Virus record (IMG/VR): IMGVR_UViG_3300025645_000104 | Span: 1-52,214 of that record | Length of the DNA: 52,214 nt | From: a virus | Strand: one strand, 5' to 3' | Position numbers and translations under genes: made by a program | Shown here: positions 30,703-36,767 of the stretch, in pieces | Layout of the letters: the number at the start of each line of letters is the position of its first letter | Numbering within the stretch: position 1 is the first letter of the stretch | Notes under the pieces: generated by a model | Databases searched by the model: none | Seen by the model: the letters and a program-made list of their open reading frames with translations, nothing else | Told to the model about the DNA's origin: nothing

Positions 30703-31809
30703 TTAACTTCCTTGTTTAATATTAATTACAGAGGAGCTGCCTCCGTTAGTAGTAACTCTGTTTACTTTACCTTCTTGTTCAATAGTTATACTGTATGAAC
30801 CATCTTTAGATACGTTCATCTCTAGTGTATCTTCTATAGATCTTAAGAACTTTAAGTTTGTGTCAGTAACAAAGGTACTAATCTGGGTGTCACCATCATA
30901 GCCTACTGCAGTACCTTTTACTCCATCTGCAGACAGAGCTTTGTTTGCTTTACCTAGCTCGTCAACTTCTTGTATGACATCAAGTAGATCTTCAAGGAAG
31001 TTACCTGCTAGGTAGTCTATGTCTAGCTCTGTATATTCTAAATCATCTTCAGCTAAATCATCCTGTTCTAGCTCGTCAAACTCTAAGAAGTCTACGTCTA
31101 ATAGATTATCTACAGCAGCAACTGATTCGTCTGTTTGAATCTCTTTAGTCTCTGGAGGATTTACAATGAGCATATTGTCAATCATATCTAGTGTTAGGTC
31201 TAGTATAACTGAAGGAGTTGGTGCAGTTTCAAAGTTGTATACTGTAGTAGCTTCATAGGCTTTGGTAAGGACTACCTGTCCTAGTGCTGTGTCTACAGTT
31301 ATCTCACCACTAGAGTTACCAAACTCATCAGGGAGTAGAATCACTAAAGTTTCTCCAGTTTCTTTAACAGTCAGTGTGAAATCTGTGCCTCTAATTCCAA
31401 TGGTAGCCGCATTGGTACGGATAGTAATATTATCTTTAGGTATACGTCTTTTAGTTTTAGAACTTATGAACCTGCCAGTACCTTTCACAAACGACAAAGC
31501 CATTGTAGATTTAGCTGGATCAGGATCAAACACAAACTTATCTATAGTTACATTGCTGTGTTCTGTTAGACGTATCGTTGTATCATCTCTAAACGTAACA
31601 CCCATTCTGCCTTGCGCAGTTTCTAGTTTGTCCATAGAGTTAAGCGAGAAATCAATCTCGCTCTCATAAGGTTTATCTCTTACTACTCTGGTGTTTCCGT
31701 TTAACTGTGTAATGCTTCCAATATCAACATCCAACGCTTGTGCCTTGATCGTCTTGGTTAATGCAAACTGTACCGTTAGAACCAGTAGAAGTAACTTTAA
31801 GCCAGTCAT
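30703..31809 (-). CDS. FecR-domain protein with curlin-like C-terminus
   Basis: From ATG 31809: MTGLKLLLLVLTVQFALTKT-IKAQA is a signal peptide with an A-Q-A site. A FecR-like domain follows (QGRMGVTFRDDTTIRLTEHS, TIRTNAATIGIRGTDFTLTV). A very acidic stretch comes next (LDVDFLEFDELEQDDLAEDD), then a C-terminus with two curlin-type units: SITIEQEGKVN and SVINIKQGS (Gln-x4-Asn, Ser-x5-Gln). Starts further upstream (31836, 31902) would put residues before the signal. It is the last gene of the cassette and overlaps the curlin-repeat gene by ~86 bases. It may be secreted or envelope-bound; FecR domains are usually anti-sigma regulators. Confidence 0.78.
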   Translation of the reverse strand: MTGLKLLLLVLTVQFALTKTIKAQALDVDIGSITQLNGNTRVVRDKPYESEIDFSLNSMDKLETAQGRMGVTFRDDTTIRLTEHSNVTIDKFVFDPDPAKSTMALSFVKGTGRFISSKTKRRIPKDNITIRTNAATIGIRGTDFTLTVKETGETLVILLPDEFGNSSGEITVDTALGQVVLTKAYEATTVYNFETAPTPSVILDLTLDMIDNMLIVNPPETKEIQTDESVAAVDNLLDVDFLEFDELEQDDLAEDDLEYTELDIDYLAGNFLEDLLDVIQEVDELGKANKALSADGVKGTAVGYDGDTQISTFVTDTNLKFLRSIEDTLEMNVSKDGSYSITIEQEGKVNRVTTNGGSSSVINIKQGS

Positions 31810-32431
31810 TATCTTGTGTGCTTTGCTGATCCACATCGAAGGCTCTTGAGCTTCCTGTGTGTGTAAGGTGAAAATACCCCTGCGCATAACCGTCTCCATC
31901 ATAGTTTACTGTGTTACTGTCACCATCTATATTCATATAGTTAGTTGCTGAGTCTACATCAATGTCAGCGTTAATAGTATTACTAGAACCCTGTACAGTC
32001 CAATCTATATCTGCACCACTTGCTAAAGCTGCAGTAGCTAAATCAAGTGTGAAGGTGTTGGTACTGCCTGTCACTTGGACATTAACGTTAGAACCATCTG
32101 CGCCAAACGCATTGGTTGGATCCATCTTAGATGTAAACGTGTTAGTGTCACCATCAAAGTTAAAGTAACCAGTGTATGTATCTGCGTACATATCCCCTAA
32201 GAACTTGTTAGTATCTCCTATTTGATTTATATCTAATGTCATTGAGGTTCCATCAAGATCTAATGCAGTCATTGAACCTGCTACTGCAGTAAGACCACCT
32301 ATAATGTTACCACTACCTAATTGCTCAAGATCTATGTTAGCTGTAGCTCCTACTTGATCCACAAAGATCTCGTTGTCTGAAGCTAAAGTGCTAAACGATA
32401 CTAACACCAACAAGCTAATTAATTTATTCAT
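31724..32431 (-). CDS. Secreted curlin-like repeat protein (candidate amyloid subunit)
   Basis: MNKLISLLVLVSFSTLA-SDN is a signal peptide. The 235-residue protein is rich in Asn, Asp, Ser, Thr and Gly and has at least five degenerate units with a G-(x)2-N core: QVGATANIDLEQLGSGN, INQIGDTNKF, VTGSTNTFTLD, WTVQGSSNTINADI, IDGDSNTVNYD. This resembles the CsgA/CsgB Gln/Asn-bearing beta-strand repeats, but with Asp in many Gln positions. The end has two Cys (TVCINQDDQGTSVGC), which might form a disulfide. It is encoded right after csgG, overlapping by eight bases, so it is the likely substrate. Confidence 0.75.
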   Translation of the reverse strand: MNKLISLLVLVSFSTLASDNEIFVDQVGATANIDLEQLGSGNIIGGLTAVAGSMTALDLDGTSMTLDINQIGDTNKFLGDMYADTYTGYFNFDGDTNTFTSKMDPTNAFGADGSNVNVQVTGSTNTFTLDLATAALASGADIDWTVQGSSNTINADIDVDSATNYMNIDGDSNTVNYDGDGYAQGYFHLTHTGSSRAFDVDQQSTQDNDWLKVTSTGSNGTVCINQDDQGTSVGC

Positions 32432-33275
32432 ATTTCCAATACCCCCTAGTAATTCCTACTTTTATTATTTCTAATACACCTGCCTCTATTGCTTTCTGCA
32501 GAGCTATAGCACTACTTTCGTTTGCTGCAATACCTCCTTCTGCTTCAATCAATTTTGTTCCTTCAGATATAAATCTAAATATATCCTGTGAAAGACTTGC
32601 CGATAACACACTCTTAGTTACCAATGTTTCAATCAATACTTCGCCTGTCGATACAGACACAAGACGTAATGAAATCGTAATCAAGTCTTCTCTATATTGT
32701 TTTGCAGATCCTAAACCTAACGCTCTTGCTCCTGTTCCTCCAGAATAAACATTAGCATCATAGCTTAGTACACCTCCTTGTATTATCAATCCTGCCAGTA
32801 ATAACGGTTTTACCGTGCTATCTTCGTCAAATGAATCTCTTGTAGATCTTATGAGCTGACGTTCTTTTGTCAAGCTGTCAAGTCCTACACGTTCTGCAAC
32901 TTGGAAAAACTTCCCATCTGCTGCGTGTTTTAAAGCCCTGATAAGAAATGCTTCAGGAGCTTGAGTAATTGCTGTACTAAATAAAGCAAACTGTCCGTTG
33001 CTTTTGCGCTGTCCTGTTTGATCTCTAAAGCTATTAGGATAGATAGCTATAACAGGCTTACGTTTTGCAGCAGGTATATTCTTTAGTTCTTCTGATTGTA
33101 AATCCATTATAGAAGAACTTTTAATTACTACATTAGGTATACCACTACCTTCTAATATATTACGTGAGGCACAACTAGAAAGTAAAGTCACCGATAGGCA
33201 CAGTAATATTAGTTGTACCACCTGTTTCGTCTGTAACTGTAAGCGTGATCGTATCTGCTTCAACAACGTATTCAA
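32424..33275 (-). CDS. csgG: CsgG-like outer-membrane curli secretion channel
   Basis: A lipoprotein signal ends in LSSC (Cys 35 from the first Met). It aligns by eye with E. coli CsgG: RKPVIAIYPNSFRDQTGQ against KIFVSVYNIQDETGQ; SYDANVYSGGTGARALGLG against the GYESNVKSGGVGAR region; LRLVSVSTGEVL; FRFI; and AIEAGVLEIIKVGITRGYW at the end. The Phe of FSTA (the constriction Phe) is kept, but the Tyr and Asn partners of E. coli are not obvious and the loop is one residue longer. CsgG forms a nonameric channel across the outer membrane. It overlaps csgF by 101 bases if the first ATG is used; a downstream GTG is possible. Confidence 0.92.
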   Translation of the reverse strand: MNTLLKQIRSRLQLQTKQVVQLILLCLSVTLLSSCASRNILEGSGIPNVVIKSSSIMDLQSEELKNIPAAKRKPVIAIYPNSFRDQTGQRKSNGQFALFSTAITQAPEAFLIRALKHAADGKFFQVAERVGLDSLTKERQLIRSTRDSFDEDSTVKPLLLAGLIIQGGVLSYDANVYSGGTGARALGLGSAKQYREDLITISLRLVSVSTGEVLIETLVTKSVLSASLSQDIFRFISEGTKLIEAEGGIAANESSAIALQKAIEAGVLEIIKVGITRGYWKYE

Positions 33276-33642
33276 TCGTATTTCCCTCTAAAGTTAATTT
33301 GCCTTCTTTCTGTGGTGTCTCTCCGAACAAAGACTCCACCATCTGTCGTGATAGCTGTGCATAGATACGACTTTCTAAGTTTCTTATAAATCTAGCAAGC
33401 GTTGTGTTGTCTGCTTCTCTAGCTAACTGATCTGTATAAGCTTTAATCTCTTCTTTAATTGTAGCTTTTCGAGTAGCTTCTTGGTTCTCAATAGTAAGGT
33501 AGTGGCTCGATGTATTTATTCCTGAGAAGCTAGGACTTTTAAAACTGTAGATTAATTGATCGGCTTTAATATGAGACACAAAAAAAATTATTAGTAACGT
33601 CCAACTAATAACTAAAAGTTCTTTATCTTTTTTTAGTTTCAT
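33175..33642 (-). CDS. csgF: CsgF-like secretion accessory protein
   Basis: A signal peptide (WTLLIIFFVSHIKA) precedes DQLIYSFKSPSFSGINTSSH, which matches the start of mature CsgF (TFQFRNPNFGGNP...) at F-(K/R)-(S/N)-P-(S/N)-F-x-G. In E. coli this N-terminal segment inserts into the CsgG channel and narrows it. A helical middle (RFIRNLESRIYAQLSRQMVE) and a strand-rich end (TITLTVTDETGGTTNITVPI) fit CsgF. It lies directly before csgG, and its 5' end overlaps an upstream coiled-coil membrane gene by 20 bases. No CsgE-like gene is visible. Confidence 0.85.
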   Translation of the reverse strand: MKLKKDKELLVISWTLLIIFFVSHIKADQLIYSFKSPSFSGINTSSHYLTIENQEATRKATIKEEIKAYTDQLAREADNTTLARFIRNLESRIYAQLSRQMVESLFGETPQKEGKLTLEGNTIEYVVEADTITLTVTDETGGTTNITVPIGDFTF

Positions 33643-33880
33643 TTATTGTATTCTCTTTTTTAAGTTCTAGTACAGTATTTACTTTCTGCTGAAGTCTAAT
33701 CATATCTTGATCTAATAAACGTAACTGATCTGTAAGTCTTATAATAGTTACTTTCATCTCTTGTACAGCAGGATCTATTTTGTTGGTAATTGTTTGCCAC
33801 ACAAAGTATACAAAGTATCCTAGTCCTACGACCATTACTACAGGAAATCCGAAGTCTGATACTACTTGTACAATATCCAT
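33623..33880 (-). CDS. Small membrane/coiled-coil protein upstream of csgF (85 aa)
   Basis: MDIVQVVSDFGFPVVMVVGL is followed by a membrane span (GYFVYFVWQTI) and a coiled coil (RLTDQLRLLDQDMIRLQQKV) with a Lys-rich end. The 98-residue gene at 34046 has the same layout, including DMIR after the coiled part, so they are probably paralogues. They could be holin-like. It overlaps csgF by 20 bases. Confidence 0.72.
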   Translation of the reverse strand: MDIVQVVSDFGFPVVMVVGLGYFVYFVWQTITNKIDPAVQEMKVTIIRLTDQLRLLDQDMIRLQQKVNTVLELKKENTINETKKR

Positions 33881-34062
33881 TACTTAAATTTCTTTTGTAT
33901 GTATTTTATCCCTGCGTATATTGATAAACCATAGATAGCAAATAGACTAAGCGATCCAAAGACTATAAAATAATCAGAAGGATAAAGATAGATAAGACCA
34001 AAAATACCCTCTACTGCTGCTTCTACGTCACCTATTGGTGCATAACTAATCTCTTCTTGCAT
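33880..34062 (-). CDS. Small membrane protein (60 aa)
   Basis: MQEEISYAPIGDVEAAVEGI is an amphipathic start. YFIVFGSLSLFAIYGLSIYA is a membrane span and the tail is Lys-rich (GIKYIQKKFK). It overlaps the 98-residue gene upstream by 17 bases and shares a base with the next start. Possibly a holin or antiholin-like partner; unproven. Confidence 0.7.
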   Translation of the reverse strand: MQEEISYAPIGDVEAAVEGIFGLIYLYPSDYFIVFGSLSLFAIYGLSIYAGIKYIQKKFK

Positions 34063-34342
34063 CTATACGTCCGTCCTCTACAAAATTTTCAGCTCTAGAT
34101 ATTCTATCAAGATCAGGTGATAAACCTAATGCACTACTAACACTAGTATCTATACGAATCATATCGTTATTCATAGTAGAAGCTCTGGTAATTAACATTT
34201 TTGAGATAGCCTGTACTGTTTGTATCTCACCTACTAAACCATCCATTAACTGTTTCATCACAAGGAATATAAAATAAGCCATAATAAGACCACCTGCTAC
34301 AGGTAATCCTAGTTCAGCTATTAGTCCAAAGATACTTTGCAC
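34046..34342 (-). CDS. Membrane/coiled-coil protein (98 aa)
   Basis: MQSIFGLIAELGLPVAGGLI and MAYFIFLVMKQLM make one membrane span. A long helix follows (MLITRASTMNNDMIRIDTSV) with an acidic-basic tail. It looks like the 85-residue protein at 33623. The start lies three bases after the stop of the DUF6321-like gene. Role unknown; possible lysis helper. Confidence 0.7.
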   Translation of the reverse strand: MQSIFGLIAELGLPVAGGLIMAYFIFLVMKQLMDGLVGEIQTVQAISKMLITRASTMNNDMIRIDTSVSSALGLSPDLDRISRAENFVEDGRIDARRD

Positions 34343-34345
34343 TTG

Positions 34346-34636
34346 TTACCACTTAACTTTATTAGCCCAATAAGCTGCAGACATTTTACCTTTCTTAATA
34401 TTCTTACCGTGTCTAGCTTTGAAAGATTTACGTTTCATCTTCATACGTCTTGACTCACCTGCTTTAGGTTTACCTGCGGTCTTAGCTCCTTTCTGTCCAA
34501 AGCGTATTGTTTTAATCTTATCGCCTTCTTTAGCTACAACAATATGAGATTTTTTAGGATGACTAGGTGTGCGTTTAGGCTTGTTAAATCCTGAGACACC
34601 TGCTCTCGCAAGTCTTGAATCTTTTTTCTTAGCCAT
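34346..34636 (-). CDS. Basic protein of DUF6321 type (96 aa)
   Basis: The sequence SRLARAGVSGFNKPKRTPSH, PKKSHIVVAKEGDKIKTIRF and a Lys-rich end with KGKMSAAYWANKVKW are what I recall as the DUF6321 pattern of marine phages (GFNKPKRTP-HP-KSH...AKEGDKIK-IRFGQ...AYWAN). It is strongly basic. It may bind DNA or RNA in the virion or infected cell, but this is unproven. It is one of five basic proteins encoded in a row. Confidence 0.85.
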   Translation of the reverse strand: MAKKKDSRLARAGVSGFNKPKRTPSHPKKSHIVVAKEGDKIKTIRFGQKGAKTAGKPKAGESRRMKMKRKSFKARHGKNIKKGKMSAAYWANKVKW

Positions 34637-34893
34637 TATTTCTTTTTCCTCTTTGTTGTTTTCTTTTTATGAAGACCGTGCCGAGCATGTTGCTTACCTT
34701 TTTTAGTAGCTTCACGTTTCTTTTTATTAGCTGCTGCAAGTTTCTTCCTACCTGCAGGACTAGACTTAAGCTTTTTAATTTTTGCAGATGGAGCATATAC
34801 TTCGCCAGTTTCAGAAGATTTCTTACCACTAGCGGTGCGCCACTTTTGCTTTGTCCACTTCTTTAAAGACTTCTGAGACTTCTTAAGTGCCAT
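34636..34893 (-). CDS. Basic protein of DUF5872 type (85 aa)
   Basis: KSLKKWTKQKWRTASGKKSS followed by GEVYAPSAKIKKLKS, a basic middle and a KGKQHARHGLHKKK end match the layout of the DUF5872 family (K-WT-QKW-T-SGK...). Its ATG overlaps the previous stop. Function unknown. Confidence 0.82.
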   Translation of the reverse strand: MALKKSQKSLKKWTKQKWRTASGKKSSETGEVYAPSAKIKKLKSSPAGRKKLAAANKKKREATKKGKQHARHGLHKKKTTKRKKK

Positions 34894-35126
34894 TACTTAC
34901 CTACCTTTTTCATAGCCATCTTATGTGACTGTGTAAAGGTCTTACCTGCTTTCATTAACTTACGCATCTCAGCCATATGTTTAGATGTATGATGCACAGA
35001 ATGTTTCTTTAGCGTATCTTTTTGACGCTGAGTAAGTTCTTTAGTAACTTTCTTACCTTTTTTATACATAGCTCTTTTCTTAGGTCTACCTACTTTAGAA
35101 CCATATGTTCCTTTTCCCATTGGCAT
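34893..35126 (-). CDS. Small basic protein (77 aa)
   Basis: MPMGKGTYGSKVGRPKKRAM, then KELTQRQKDTLKKHSVHHTS and KHMAEMRKLMKAGKTFTQSH. It is similar to short basic proteins I recall from many marine phages (K-GTYGSK-GRPKK, L---HS-HHT--H). Lys, Arg and His are abundant. Its ATG overlaps the upstream stop. Function unknown. Confidence 0.8.
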   Translation of the reverse strand: MPMGKGTYGSKVGRPKKRAMYKKGKKVTKELTQRQKDTLKKHSVHHTSKHMAEMRKLMKAGKTFTQSHKMAMKKVGK

Positions 35127-35314
35127 TATTTGTATCCTCCGCCTTTTGCTTTATATTGTTTAGCTAACATCTGTGCTTTTCTAGCACTCCATTGACCTGC
35201 TTTTCCACCTTTACTACCTGCTTTAATCCTGTTAAAAAGATTCTTACGCATAGTAGGTTTAGTATAATTACCTGCTTTGTTTACGGTTGATTTCTTTTTC
35301 TTCTTGACTGCCAT
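35126..35314 (-). CDS. Small basic protein (62 aa)
   Basis: MAVKKKKKSTVNKAGNYTKP, then RIKAGSKGGKAGQWSARKAQ and YKAKGGGYK. The GQWSARKAQ-A--YK--GGGYK pattern is one I recognise from phage small basic proteins. The 5' end overlaps the 51-residue gene by 47 bases. Function unknown. Confidence 0.8.
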   Translation of the reverse strand: MAVKKKKKSTVNKAGNYTKPTMRKNLFNRIKAGSKGGKAGQWSARKAQMLAKQYKAKGGGYK

Positions 35315-35423
35315 AATAATCCATTTGCTCTTTTAGTTTTATTTGTTGTTTTCTAAAGTTAAATTTGGTTCTGTTTCTAGTCTCTTGTTTCCTAGCTTGA
35401 TTTCTAAATCCACCTTTCCTCAT
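35268..35423 (-). CDS. Small basic protein (51 aa)
   Basis: ATG 35421-35423 overlaps the stop of the 70-residue gene (ATGA). The protein MRKGGFRNQARKQETRNRTK is followed by NFRKQQIKLKEQMDYYGSQE and KEINRKQSR, almost all Arg, Lys, Gln and Asn. The 3' part overlaps the 62-residue gene by 47 bases. Coupling and composition support it; role unknown. Confidence 0.66.
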   Translation of the reverse strand: MRKGGFRNQARKQETRNRTKFNFRKQQIKLKEQMDYYGSQEEKEINRKQSR

Positions 35424-35632
35424 AAATCTAAATCCTTTAGTGCGTTAAGTTTATCTTTGGCTTGTGCAAGTTTGTCTATCTGCTGATCTATAGCTTCTAT
35501 AATATCAGGATGTTCTCCAACACCTGCACTGTTGTTAAAGTATACGTCAATGTTAGCTTCAGCTTTAGCTATCTCACCTTTGTACATAGCTTCTAAACCT
35601 TTATATAATCTGGTGTGGCATATGTTATTCAT
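35420..35632 (-). CDS. Small helical protein (70 aa)
   Basis: MNNICHTRLYKGLEAMYKGE, IAKAEANIDVYFNNSAGVGE, then a helical end (IDQQIDKLAQAKDKLNALKD). Its ATG overlaps the holin-like gene's stop. Small proteins with the same start are found near lysis genes of marine phages as far as I recall; function unknown. Confidence 0.75.
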   Translation of the reverse strand: MNNICHTRLYKGLEAMYKGEIAKAEANIDVYFNNSAGVGEHPDIIEAIDQQIDKLAQAKDKLNALKDLDL

Positions 35633-36123
35633 TAGTCTTTGTCCTTAGTAGTATTAGAAGCTCCAAAGTAAAAAGATATAATGGCACTTGCAAGTCCTCC
35701 AAGATAACCTAAAACTAAGTTAATTAACGCTTCGCTGTTCTGCTCTGGAGGCTGGACGGTGATTAAGAAGATGTAACCCATAAATCCACCAACTACAGTT
35801 AAACCCATGATACGAGATGTCCAGTCTTTAGAAAACTTTCCTCGCGCATCTTGAATGTCAGCAGTTTCTAGTGCGTATAGATCAACATCTAGTTCCTTCA
35901 TTCTAACTTCAAAATCTTTATCAATCTTTTTAAGTTCTGCAAGTTGTTCAGGTGTAGCAGCTTGTACTGCTGCTTCTATTTTCTTAGGTGTTGGCTCACA
36001 ACCAAGAGCATCAGCAACCATATTAGCTGCCATTGATCCCATTGGACCGCCTAGTGCTGTTCCTATTGTAGGAGCTACTGCACCTATAATGTTCTTTACA
36101 TTTTTAAGTAGATTCAATTTCAT
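35632..36123 (-). CDS. Holin-like membrane protein (163 aa)
   Basis: An N-terminal hydrophobic hairpin-like part (NIIGAVAPTIGTALGGPMG, SMAANMVADALG), a charged helix (AELKKIDKDFEVRMKELDVD), then two membrane spans (IMGLTVVGGFMGYIFLITV; LINLVLGYLGGLASAIISFY). This pattern matches the three-span phage/GTA holins. It lies next to the lysozyme gene, so it probably permits lysozyme release through the inner membrane. The C-terminus is Lys/Asp-rich. Confidence 0.8.
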   Translation of the reverse strand: MKLNLLKNVKNIIGAVAPTIGTALGGPMGSMAANMVADALGCEPTPKKIEAAVQAATPEQLAELKKIDKDFEVRMKELDVDLYALETADIQDARGKFSKDWTSRIMGLTVVGGFMGYIFLITVQPPEQNSEALINLVLGYLGGLASAIISFYFGASNTTKDKD

Positions 36124-36370
36124 TTTTTTCCTCGTTGTTAAAGCGTATACTTTCGTTAGCTAAAATATCTTCTACCGATTGCATCGCTATTTCTAATGGC
36201 ATGTCAGGCATACTTTTCAAGTGTGCGTTTAACATTTCTTCATAAACTTTTCTAAACTTGTCACGTTTAATCCATGCTAAGTCTTGTTTAGTTCTCATCT
36301 TACAGTCTATCCGATAAGCTCTATCAAGATCATCTTCTAGATACATAATAAATATATCATCCGTTAACAA
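36104..36370 (-). CDS. Small protein between lysozyme and holin (88 aa)
   Basis: MLTDDIFIMYLEDDLDRAYR followed by a basic-acidic helical sequence (IKRDKFRKVYEEMLNAHLKS) and EIAMQSVEDILANESIRFNN. It has no membrane segment and so is not an obvious spanin. It overlaps both neighbours. Similar proteins with a start of this kind occur near phage lysozymes as far as I recall. Function unknown. Confidence 0.68.
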   Translation of the reverse strand: MLTDDIFIMYLEDDLDRAYRIDCKMRTKQDLAWIKRDKFRKVYEEMLNAHLKSMPDMPLEIAMQSVEDILANESIRFNNEEKNEIEST

Positions 36371-36767
36371 TCATCTGCTCCAGTCTGTCTGATCTGTTAC
36401 CTACTTGTCTAGCCCAACGACTATCAAGCATCTCTTTGCCTGCGGTTGTATAGTCACCTGCTTCCATAGCAGCTAAAAATTTTTTAAAGTTTAGTAACTT
36501 TGTCAAACCTAGATTAAAGATCATATTAATAATTGCACGTTGTCTAACGTCTGTTAAATCTGCAAACCACTTGAATACTCTAGTTGCTTCTTCTTCACAA
36601 ATTGTTATATCGTTGGCAAGAAGATAGTCAGACTCATCCATAGTGATACCACGCTCTTCAATATTTCTACCTACACCTAGCGTTAAAAATCCTGCCGAGC
36701 ATTTGTAAGGTCGTAGTTCTACACCTTCGTCACGTTTAAGTTCTTCAATTAGTTTGTCTTTGTTCAT
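36357..36767 (-). CDS. T4-type lysozyme (endolysin) with an E-C-T active site
   Basis: LKRDEGVELRPYKCSAGFLT then LGVGRN matches T4 lysozyme, with catalytic Glu 14 and Thr 29 and Cys 23 where T4 has Asp 20 (spacings 9 and 6 as in T4 E11, D20, T26). C-terminal TDVRQRAIINMIFNLGLTKL and SRWARQVGNRSDRLEQMIVN are the rest of the family. It cleaves peptidoglycan. There is no signal peptide, so it needs a holin. At 136 residues it is a little shorter than T4 lysozyme (164). Confidence 0.92.
   Translation of the reverse strand: MNKDKLIEELKRDEGVELRPYKCSAGFLTLGVGRNIEERGITMDESDYLLANDITICEEEATRVFKWFADLTDVRQRAIINMIFNLGLTKLLNFKKFLAAMEAGDYTTAGKEMLDSRWARQVGNRSDRLEQMIVNG

Noticed and set aside
34629-34829. 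A 66-codon frame in the basic-protein genes
   Set aside because: A shadow of the DUF5872-like gene; it has no independent start signal.
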